Positions 1-6,152 of a stretch of DNA of 64,000 nt are shown one piece after another (within the stretch, counting starts at the first letter, position 1; each line of letters opens with the position of its first letter). The stretch lies in contig CAMFHE010000008.1 of NCBI GenBank assembly GCA_945952045.1, positions 1-64,000 of the forward strand. The letters run 5' to 3'. The position numbers and the translations under genes are program-made. The stretch comes from an uncultured Rhizobium sp. (lineage in GTDB: Bacteria > Pseudomonadota > Alphaproteobacteria > Rhizobiales > Rhizobiaceae). Under the pieces are notes generated by a model. The model had not been told where the DNA came from. It was given only the letters and a program-made list of their open reading frames with translations, and did no database searches.

Positions 1-43
1 CTTGCGCAGCCGTCATAAACTCAAGATGAATCTCAACAGGCCC

Positions 44-105
44 TAGAGCATTTCCAGCCAAAGCGGGATCGCTTTGGCGTCGGACAATGCGGCAGAAATG
101 CTCTA
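44..105. repeat. RIME-like palindromic intergenic repeat, copy A1
   Basis: A 62-base element with perfect 10-base inverted ends (TAGAGCATTT and AAATGCTCTA). A close relative lies at 8481-8547 with the same ends and almost the same interior (CAGCC.AAGCGGGATCGCTT then GGCGTCGGACAATGCG). Its right end contains the TAG stop codon that the LysR gene at 162-1004 would use if its frame were restored. It resembles the short mosaic palindromes known from Rhizobium intergenic regions. Confidence 0.75.
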
Positions 106-161
106 TTCAGGCGAAGCGAAGGTGGCGCCCAGCCAATCCGCCAGCCGCTGCGCTGCCGGCG

Positions 162-1004
162 TCAGGCGTTGGAAATCGCGGCGACGAGGAAATAGGCGCC
201 GTGGACCAGCACCGGCTCGAAAAGCCTCACGATCCTGCCTGCCTGCAGATCCGTGCGCGCTGCGGCGAGATCGACGATGGCCGCGCCCTGGCCGCGCAAC
301 GCCGATTGCAGCACGAGGGCGGCATCGTCGAAGATCGGGCCGCGCTCGATGCCGGCCTCCGGCAAGCCCGCCGCCGCCAGCCAGCGCTTCCACAGATCGC
401 GGTTTTCCTCATGCACCAGCGGCAGGTGGAGCAGATCGGCGGGCTGTTGCGGCATGCCCCGTTCGGCGAGCAGCGACGGCGCGGCCACGACCGCCATCTC
501 GCAATCGTAAAGCAGCCGCGCCTGCGTTTTCGGCCAATTGCGCGCCACCGGCGCAAACCGCACCGCCAGCACCGGGCCATCGCCGCGAAAACTGACGAGG
601 CGCGGATCGGAATCGATCTGCACGTCGATATCGGGATGAGCGCCGTTGAATTCCGGCAAGGCGGGTAGCAGCCGCCCCGCGGCAAAGGAGGGCTCGACGC
701 TGATGCGCACCAGCGCCCGCGCCGCCGGCGTCAACGCTGCGGCCTGAACCGCGCTCTCCATCCGGTCGAAGCAGGCGGTGAGCACGCCGAGCAGGTCGCG
801 GCCTGCCGGCGTCAGTTTTATGGCGCGGTGGTGGCGCTCGAACAGGTCTTTCCCAAGCTGTTCTTCCAACCCGCGAATCTGCCGGCTGATTGCCGCCTGC
901 GACACGAACAGCTCCTCGACGGCAAGCGTGATGCTTTCCAGCCGGCCAGCGGCCTCGAAGCTGCGCATAGCCGTCAGCGGCAGGCGTCCGCGTTTCATTG
1001 GCAT
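162..1004 (-). CDS. LysR-family regulator, GcvA-like, probably frameshifted at its 3' end
   Basis: DNA-binding activator/repressor of the LysR type, GcvA/AmpR-like branch. Residues about 8-66 are the winged helix-turn-helix (PLTAMRSFEAAGRL, then VSQAAISRQIRGLEEQLG) and residues about 90-275 the effector-binding domain. The open frame ends abruptly after GAYFLVAAISNA. The next frame on the same strand continues with a normal family C-terminus (DFQRLTPAAQRLADWLG) and stops at 103. One missing base near 180-186 would restore a 300-residue protein, the usual length. The start ATG at 1004 has a second ATG two codons later. It is transcribed away from a small gene scrap at 1100, the usual divergent layout for LysR regulators. 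The target is unknown. Confidence 0.85.
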   Translation of the reverse strand: MPMKRGRLPLTAMRSFEAAGRLESITLAVEELFVSQAAISRQIRGLEEQLGKDLFERHHRAIKLTPAGRDLLGVLTACFDRMESAVQAAALTPAARALVRISVEPSFAAGRLLPALPEFNGAHPDIDVQIDSDPRLVSFRGDGPVLAVRFAPVARNWPKTQARLLYDCEMAVVAAPSLLAERGMPQQPADLLHLPLVHEENRDLWKRWLAAAGLPEAGIERGPIFDDAALVLQSALRGQGAAIVDLAAARTDLQAGRIVRLFEPVLVHGAYFLVAAISNA

Positions 1005-1027
1005 AACCTCAAGTCAATCGAAGCCGA

Positions 1028-1043
1028 CGATAAACTCGTTTGA
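1028..1043. promoter_or_regulatory. Possible LysR-type operator, shared with the region at 43865
   Basis: CGATAAACTCGTTTGA lies just upstream of the LysR gene. A near-identical block (CGATAAACTCAATTGA) sits just upstream of the other GcvA-like LysR gene at 43865-43880, and both sites have CGAAGCCG close by. Shared position relative to two paralogous regulators suggests an autoregulatory binding site; this is inference from two copies. Confidence 0.4.
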
Positions 1044-1099
1044 GGCAGCAGCGCAAGGCGGCGCACAATCGCTCATCCACCAATCAAGGGAGACGTGCC

Positions 1100-1169
1100 A
1101 TGGGCGAAGTTCTCGCCATCCTGCTGGACGTAATCCGGCTGATCACATTGCAAGCGGATTCACGCCCGC
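1100..1169 (+). pseudogene. Possible 5' scrap of a small gene divergent from the LysR gene
   Basis: An ATG at 1100 is preceded by a good ribosome-binding sequence (AAGGGAGA) and opens with MGEVLAILLDVIRLITLQ, reminiscent of the amphipathic start of small DUF1127-type proteins that often sit opposite LysR genes. The frame then runs into the antisense of the hydrolase gene ending at 1170 and loses protein-like character, so the rest of the gene appears deleted. The identity of the lost gene is not established. Confidence 0.25.
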
Positions 1170-2090
1170 TCAGCCGACCGGTTCGTATGCCGCCGCAAGC
1201 GAGGGATAAGCCTCGGTCGCAATCAGACCCTTTTCGAGCAGATCCTCGATATGGGCGAGAACCGAAAGCCCCGCCGCCCCGTGCAGGCGCGGATCGGTAT
1301 CGCGATAGATCGCTTTCACCATATCCGGAATGTAGCGGTCGCCGGCCTTGATGCGCTCCAGGACGGCGCGCTCGCGCATGCGCCGATGGGTGCGCAGCGC
1401 CCTTGTGAACGCGGCAGGCTCCGTCACCGGTCCGCCATGGCCGGGAAAGAAGATGCGATCATCGCGCTTCAGCAGCTTTTCGAGCGAGGCCATGTAGTCG
1501 CTCATCGCGCCATCCGGCGGTGCGACGATGGAGGTCGCCCAGGCCATGACATGATCGGCCGAAAACAGGATGCCGGCGCCGTCGAGCGCGAAGGCGGCGT
1601 GATTGGCGGCATGGCCGGGAGTGAGAACGGTCGACAGCGTCCAGCCGTCGCCCTCGATCCGGTCGCCGTCGCCAAGGGCGATATCCGGCTGGAAATCGAC
1701 ATCGGCGCTTTCGGCGAAAGGATTGGTCTCTCCGGCATGCAGCGGCCGGGCGGCGCGATGCGGTCCTTCGGCGACGACGATGGCGCCGGTCGCTTCCTTC
1801 AGCCTGCGGGTCAGCGGCGAGTGGTCGCGATGGGTATGGCTGACGGCGATATGGGTGACCTCGCGGCCTTCCAGGGCGCGTATCAGTGCTGCAAAATGCG
1901 CCTCGTCCTCCGGGCCGGGATCGATGACGACGACCGAGCGGTCGCCGACGATATAGCTGTTGGTGCCATGGAAGGTGAAAGGGCTGGGATTGTTGACCGT
2001 CAGCCGCTGAACGCCGGGTGCGATCTCGACAGCGACGCCATAGGACGGATCGAAGCTGGTATCGAATGCCGGCGGGGCGCTGTCCTTCAC
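1170..2090 (-). CDS. Metallo-beta-lactamase-fold hydrolase
   Basis: Metal-dependent hydrolase of the MBL superfamily, LACTB2-like branch. The zinc motif HTHRDH is at residues 85-90, further ligands are in TPGHAANH (about 158-165) and SADHVM (about 177-182), and a C-terminal His is in FFPGHGGPV. The C-terminal 80 residues form the winged-helix-like tail seen in this branch (RMRERAVLERIKAG... AHIEDLLEKGLI). It starts at GTG 2090, overlapping the stop codon of the upstream cupin gene (GTGA), so the two are probably translationally coupled. The substrate cannot be told from sequence; thioester or nucleic-acid hydrolysis are family precedents. Confidence 0.85.
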   Translation of the reverse strand: MKDSAPPAFDTSFDPSYGVAVEIAPGVQRLTVNNPSPFTFHGTNSYIVGDRSVVVIDPGPEDEAHFAALIRALEGREVTHIAVSHTHRDHSPLTRRLKEATGAIVVAEGPHRAARPLHAGETNPFAESADVDFQPDIALGDGDRIEGDGWTLSTVLTPGHAANHAAFALDGAGILFSADHVMAWATSIVAPPDGAMSDYMASLEKLLKRDDRIFFPGHGGPVTEPAAFTRALRTHRRMRERAVLERIKAGDRYIPDMVKAIYRDTDPRLHGAAGLSVLAHIEDLLEKGLIATEAYPSLAAAYEPVG

Positions 2091-2383
2091 TTGTATTCGA
2101 TCTCGATGAAGGACATGAATTCCGTGCCGCCGTTGACGACATTGTGGGTGACGCCCGCCTCACGGCGATAGGGCATGCCCTTGGCGACATCGACGCGGCG
2201 GCTGCCGCCTTCTTCTTCGATGAGGAAGTTGCAATCGGTCATCGGCACCACGACATAGCCGAGCCCATGGACATGATGGCCGGTATCGGCGCCCGGCTCG
2301 AAATCCCAGCGAATGATTCGCACAACGTCGTCGTCGAGAAGCGTCGTGGGAATGGCAGGCGGTCTGGCGCGAAACTGGCTCAT
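2087..2383 (-). CDS. Small cupin-domain protein
   Basis: Single-domain cupin of about 98 residues. The conserved first motif reads GADTGHHVHGLGYVVVP and the second GVTHNVVN, giving the histidines that normally bind a metal in a beta-barrel. ATG at 2383 is preferred because AGGAGA stands 7 bases before it; an in-frame start at 2449 would add an unconserved tail. The stop overlaps the start of the MBL-fold hydrolase, so they form a two-gene operon. The role is unknown; small cupins often act on or bind small acidic metabolites. Confidence 0.8.
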   Translation of the reverse strand: MSQFRARPPAIPTTLLDDDVVRIIRWDFEPGADTGHHVHGLGYVVVPMTDCNFLIEEEGGSRRVDVAKGMPYRREAGVTHNVVNGGTEFMSFIEIEYK

Positions 2384-2575
2384 GCTTGTCTCCTCTTTCC
2401 CGCTCTTGCTAGCATGTTCGGCCCCGCCGCATAATCCCTTAATTCGCAAGGGCGGGAGGCGCGCCCATGCGGTTCGCGCAGAAAACTGCGTGCCGGCGCA
2501 AGTTAGTCATTGTCGATAGGCACAAGCTTTGCTAATCAGGCGCCGTCTCGGCGATGCGCATGCGCACCGCCCTGG

Positions 2576-2650
2576 TGGGGCGTCGCCAAGCGGTAAGGCA
2601 CCGGTTTTTGGTACCGGCATTCCCAGGTTCGAATCCTGGCGCCCCAGCCA
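2576..2650 (+). tRNA. tRNA-Gln (anticodon TTG)
   Basis: A 75-base cloverleaf including the encoded CCA. Acceptor arm TGGGGCG pairs with CGCCCCA (2640-2646), the T arm contains GGTTCGAATCC, and the anticodon stem ACCGG/CCGGT encloses TTTTGGT-type loop bases with anticodon TTG. The discriminator is G. Confidence 0.95.
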
Positions 2651-2814
2651 CCCATTCCTGTTATATCCAGAACGATTGTCCTTATGCCCCGGCGCATGAG
2701 CTTTGCGCGTCCGCCGTCGCGCCATGCCGTGGCCATGAACGCTTGGCGGTATAAGGCGACGATCAAGACCTTGGTCGTGAATTGCCGGATTGAGGCTTTG
2801 CGCGCCGGCTGGCG
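2651..2814. other. Intergenic, tRNA-Gln to LacI gene
   Basis: No convincing gene or terminator. The short open frames here do not resemble known proteins. Confidence 0.4.
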
Positions 2815-3861
2815 TCAATCGCCGGCCGGCCGGTCGCGCTGCGTGGATTGCCGCTCGAACAGGGTAAATCCGATATCGACGACTTCGCCGCGCGGGACGG
2901 TGCCGCGCATGGCGCGGATCATCATTTCGGCCGCCTGCTTGCCGAGATCGTAGCGCGGCACATGCACCGATGTCAGCGAGGGCTGCGCCATCGCGGCATA
3001 GTCGAGATCGTTAAAGCCGCAAATACCGAAATCCTGCGGCACGCGAATGCCGAGCCGCTGGCATTCGAAGAGGATGCCAAGCGCCAGATCGTCATTGTGG
3101 CAGAGAACGCCGTCCGCGCCCGGCACGGTGTCGAGGATATGGCGCAGCAAGCGCGATCCGAGAATGACGCTGCTTGGCGCGTCGTCGAGAACTTCCCAGC
3201 CGGGATTATATAGACCGGCTTCGCGCATGGCGTTTTCATAACCTTCGCGGCGCAACAGCCCACGCCCCGGCGGTCGTCCGTCGATCAGCGCAACGCGGCG
3301 ATAGCCCTTGTCGAGCATGTGACGGGTCGCCATGCGGCTGGCCAGTTCCGTATCGATGCCGATGACGGCGCCCGCGCCCTCGCTGCGCACATCGCTGATC
3401 TGGACAATGGGGCAGGGAGCGTCACGAAGGCGCGTCAGCGTTTCGCCGGTCGGCGCTACGCCGACGAAGATCAGCCCGCTCGGTCTCTGGGCGAGAAGCA
3501 TGCGCACCTGCTGGTCCATGATCGCCTGATCGAAGCGCGTATTGGCGTATTGAACGCCGAAGCCGCTGCCGCACAGCCGATCCTCGATGCCGGTCATGAC
3601 GTCGAGCAGCGGCAGATAGGTGAGCGTCGGCATGATCAGGCCGATGACGCCGCTGTCGCGGCTGGCCAATGCCCGTGCCGCCAGATCGGGCACATAGCCC
3701 ATCCGCTCGACCGCTTCGAGGATGCGCGCGCGAAGATCAGGCGAAACCCGGCCGGGCGCGCGAAGGGCGCGCGATACGGTGATGGCGCTTACTCCGACGG
3801 CGCGGGCAACGTCGCTCAACGTCACCCGGCTCTTGTCTCCGCGCGTCTGTCTGCCCTTCAA
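2815..3861 (-). CDS. LacI-family transcriptional regulator
   Basis: Sugar-responsive repressor of the LacI/GalR family, 348 residues, a full-length protein. Residues about 13-60 contain the helix-turn-helix and hinge (VTLSDVARAVGVSAITVSRAL ... RVSPDLRARILEAVERMGYVPD), followed by the periplasmic-binding-protein-like effector domain (VIGLIMPTLTYLPL ... DGVLCHNDDLALGILFE). The DNA-reading helix and GYVPD hinge are like those of gluconate-type regulators. No neighbouring sugar transporter or catabolic gene is in the window, so it is either autonomous or a global regulator of the GntR/Ccp kind. The divergent side faces an island junction at 4173, so its former partner may be displaced. Confidence 0.9.
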   Translation of the reverse strand: MKGRQTRGDKSRVTLSDVARAVGVSAITVSRALRAPGRVSPDLRARILEAVERMGYVPDLAARALASRDSGVIGLIMPTLTYLPLLDVMTGIEDRLCGSGFGVQYANTRFDQAIMDQQVRMLLAQRPSGLIFVGVAPTGETLTRLRDAPCPIVQISDVRSEGAGAVIGIDTELASRMATRHMLDKGYRRVALIDGRPPGRGLLRREGYENAMREAGLYNPGWEVLDDAPSSVILGSRLLRHILDTVPGADGVLCHNDDLALGILFECQRLGIRVPQDFGICGFNDLDYAAMAQPSLTSVHVPRYDLGKQAAEMMIRAMRGTVPRGEVVDIGFTLFERQSTQRDRPAGD

Positions 3862-4172
3862 GCCCTGTCCCTTACCGCAATGCCAGGCTGGCTACGCCTT
3901 GCTTTGCAATCAAGGCGTGCTGTGAATTACCACCTCTTCATATAAGCATATGATGATCGAAGAAAGTGCAAATTCTTGCGCGATTTCTAGGGAGTAGACC
4001 GTGAGCACAACTTGTGCGCCATGCCTTTTGTGCAAGGACGGAGAGCGAAAAAGCCACAAAACCGTCCTCGCCGCGACCAAAATCGAGTGCGGCAGGTTGT
4101 AAACGGCAGGCGGCGCGACCGTTCGCTTGTCAGAAAGTTGGGGAAAAGGCGAAATCGGGAGGTTTCGAACGC
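3862..4172. other. Intergenic before the putative island junction
   Basis: No gene recognised. Open frames on both strands at about 3990-4210 have no protein-like character. The first 80 bases presumably hold the LacI gene promoter, including a CATATAAGCATATG stretch that could be an operator. Confidence 0.35.
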
Positions 4173-4199
4173 GTCGGAGTGAGAGGATTCGTACCTCCG
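4173..4199 (-). repeat. Partial tRNA-Pro 3' end, candidate att site
   Basis: Bases 4173-4191 are identical to 11854-11872, the T-arm and acceptor end of the intact tRNA-Pro(CGG), followed after one mismatch by seven more identical bases. A run of ten C (4200-4209) replaces the rest of the tRNA. Orientation is the same as the intact tRNA, so the pair forms a direct repeat flanking about 7.7 kb, the arrangement left by an integrase that recombines in the 3' half of a tRNA gene. Confidence 0.7.
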
Positions 4200-4284
4200 C
4201 CCCCCCCCCAATGGCGCCCCCGTTTACCTGTTTGGCTCGCGCAGCATAAAAACCTTATTCTTCAACGTAAAGAATCCACATGGA

Positions 4285-4497
4285 TTATGCGCCGGTTTCC
4301 CATGCCATTTGACCGGGTATCGAGCGCCACCAGACCTGCATGAGTTCGTCTTTCGGTCCCACTTCGCCCAGATACACCAGGTTGTCGGGAATTTTGATGG
4401 GAAGTGCCCTCTGATTACACGGCGCAAACTCGCCATCGGCTTCAGGTGCGATGTTCAGGACGAAGATTTCAAGGGGGGTTGCGCTCCAACTTCCAAC
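4285..4497 (-). pseudogene. Truncated gene remnant, C-terminal part only
   Basis: A 70-codon frame with normal amino-acid composition (LEIFVLNIAPEADGEFAP ... IPDNLVYLGEVGPKDELMQ ... VWWRSIPGQMAWETGA) runs from an in-frame stop just upstream at 4498 to its own stop at 4285. It has no usable start near its beginning, so it looks like the 3' end of a gene whose 5' part is lost. I do not recognise the family. It lies just inside the island junction at 4173-4199, a common place for broken genes. Confidence 0.4.
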
Positions 4498-4638
4498 TTA
4501 TTGAAAACGTTAACGCGTCTTTTACCAAATAATCTTAAATGTGGGGTTACCAGTCCGATTACGCAGTTTGAATAGCGCATACTTGGTCGCGCCTGCACGG
4601 TCGGTTCGAAATCCATCCGTTCATCGAGGGCCAATCGC

Positions 4639-4974
4639 GTGAAAACAAAAGTTGCCTTTCTCCTCGAAGCAGTCGCAAAGCAAAATATAGAGCAGGGGAA
4701 CAAGCTCATCGCCCTTGAGATCGTATGCTCGGTGATGATGGCGCATATCGCATCCACATCGGCTGAGGGTGTCGATATCCTGCGCGACATTCAGGCTCAT
4801 CTCGAAGGCGTTTCTCAAGGTGTCGCGGACGGTCTCAGCAGCCCCGGCCGCGACCCAAGCGTCGGCTCGAAAATCATCAGTTCCAGCATCGAGAGGATCG
4901 GCCGTCACGCCGAGGAGGCATTTATGCTGGCTTCCTCCAAACGCTATTCGGCACAATTTGAGGCAGAACTATAG
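4639..4974 (+). CDS. Small helical protein of unknown function
   Basis: 111 residues, predicted almost wholly helical and soluble, with no signal peptide (MKTKVAFLLEAVAKQNIEQG ... SSSIERIGRHAEEAFMLASSKRY). The start is GTG at 4639 with GAGGG eight bases upstream. It ends four bases before the stop of the convergent LuxR-type gene. Gene family not recognised. Its place beside a LuxR-type solo and a FIST chemoreceptor in the tRNA-Pro-bounded segment suggests an accessory role, but nothing in the sequence defines it. Confidence 0.6.
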   Translation: MKTKVAFLLEAVAKQNIEQGNKLIALEIVCSVMMAHIASTSAEGVDILRDIQAHLEGVSQGVADGLSSPGRDPSVGSKIISSSIERIGRHAEEAFMLASSKRYSAQFEAEL

Positions 4975-4978
4975 TGAA

Positions 4979-5713
4979 TCAAGCAATAAGGCGTCGTCGT
5001 ATTGCTTCGGCAATTGCTTGCGTGCGATTGGCAGCGCCAAGCTTTTTGACTGCAGACTTGATGTAGGAATTGACGGTGTCCGTCTGATAACCTGTGACGG
5101 TTGCTATTCCGATGCTCGTCAGGCCAAGGCTCGCCTGAGATAAGCAGGCCACTTCGCCTTTGGAAAGACGCAGATGCTCTGCCGCAAACTTCTCCATTAG
5201 CGGCTTCGTCATCGCGGTGTGGATCGTTTCGGAAATCAGGGTCAGAAATGTCAACTCGTTCTCGTCGAACGGCGTGGCGCGGGTGAAGCCGACACAGCCG
5301 TAGACGGTCGCATCACGCGCAATCGGAACTATCGTCCGGTTGTGAACGCCGAACGTGCGCTGGAGATACACGAGACGCTGCGGCGGTCGGAACTCTGAAT
5401 AAACCTCGTTTTCGACCAGTACGGATTTCTGCGATTTCGCCGCGATCACGAACGGGTCTTCCTTGGCAAGCTTGTCGTTGTGATACGCTTCGAGATAGGC
5501 GGGCGGAAGATCGGTATCGATGGAGAATCCAGACCCGAGCCGGTAATGATCGACATCCAGGCCAGCGACGAAAATGTAGTCAAACGGCACGGCCTTCCGG
5601 AACCGATCGATGATGTCATTTTTCCCAAAGTGTCGATGCTTCGGAACCGACTGAAGGTCAACATATTCATCAAGTGCGTTTGGCGTCAAAACACAAAGAG
5701 TGCTCACGGTCAT
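4979..5713 (-). CDS. LuxR-type regulator (solo) with autoinducer-binding-like domain
   Basis: Transcription factor of 244 residues. The N-terminal ~165 residues match the autoinducer-binding fold in layout (YHNDKLAKEDPFV carries the conserved Asp-Pro), and residues about 178-242 are a LuxR helix-turn-helix (LSKGEVACLSQASLGLTS ... DTVNSYIKSAVKKLGAANR). The protein has no tryptophan at all, so the two ligand-contacting tryptophans of typical acyl-homoserine-lactone receptors are missing. No luxI-type synthase is in the window. It is therefore a solo that may bind another ligand or none, like the VisN/VisR motility regulators of rhizobia, which would suit the chemoreceptor genes next to it. Confidence 0.85.
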   Translation of the reverse strand: MTVSTLCVLTPNALDEYVDLQSVPKHRHFGKNDIIDRFRKAVPFDYIFVAGLDVDHYRLGSGFSIDTDLPPAYLEAYHNDKLAKEDPFVIAAKSQKSVLVENEVYSEFRPPQRLVYLQRTFGVHNRTIVPIARDATVYGCVGFTRATPFDENELTFLTLISETIHTAMTKPLMEKFAAEHLRLSKGEVACLSQASLGLTSIGIATVTGYQTDTVNSYIKSAVKKLGAANRTQAIAEAIRRRLIA

Positions 5714-6152
5714 AGCAAGACCCTAAAGTTGATCAACGGACACCAATTATGGTGAACGAAAGTTAACCAATCCTTAAAATACTCACCTTGCGCGCGACTG
5801 ATCTTGATATTTATCAAGAAAATGCTGCGCAATCACACCGGCATAACCACCACCGCGATCATCCGCCTCGGCGGCAAGAAAACTACTTTCAGGGGGAATA
5901 GCTGAAAGAAATATTAAGGCGATGTTACAGGATCAGAACCGACCCGCGACGTGGCCCGAAACCGAAAGCCCTGCGGATTTTTGTCAGCCCTTGAAGGCCC
6001 AGCGGCTTCTGTTTGGCGAGTGGCTTTGGAGCAAACCGCATCATCTCAACTTCTGATTTAGATTTTTACTTAATATTAACGTCTAAATCCTAAAAATTGG
6101 GCAAAATAACTCCGTCTGGCTCGGGCCGAGTTTCCCATGTCTCTAAATATTA
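5714..6152. other. Divergent intergenic region, LuxR solo / FIST chemoreceptor
   Basis: A 439-base, relatively AT-rich spacer between divergent genes, expected to hold both promoters. It contains one possible small gene (5922-6056), entered separately. No clear inverted repeat suitable as a LuxR box was found. Confidence 0.4.
5922..6056 (+). CDS. Possible 44-residue small protein
   Basis: ATG at 5922 with a weak AAGG upstream opens 44 codons ending in TGA (MLQDQNRPATWPETESPADF ... LFGEWLWSKPHHLNF). Codon third positions are mostly G or C, as in real genes of this genome, and the peptide is rich in Trp and Pro. No family is recognised and it may be a chance frame or a remnant in the leader of the FIST receptor gene. 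Confidence 0.3.
   Translation: MLQDQNRPATWPETESPADFCQPLKAQRLLFGEWLWSKPHHLNF

Noticed and set aside
4014-4343. Two overlapping open frames on both strands at the island junction
   Set aside because: Neither has protein-like composition, and they cross the partial tRNA copy and the C run.
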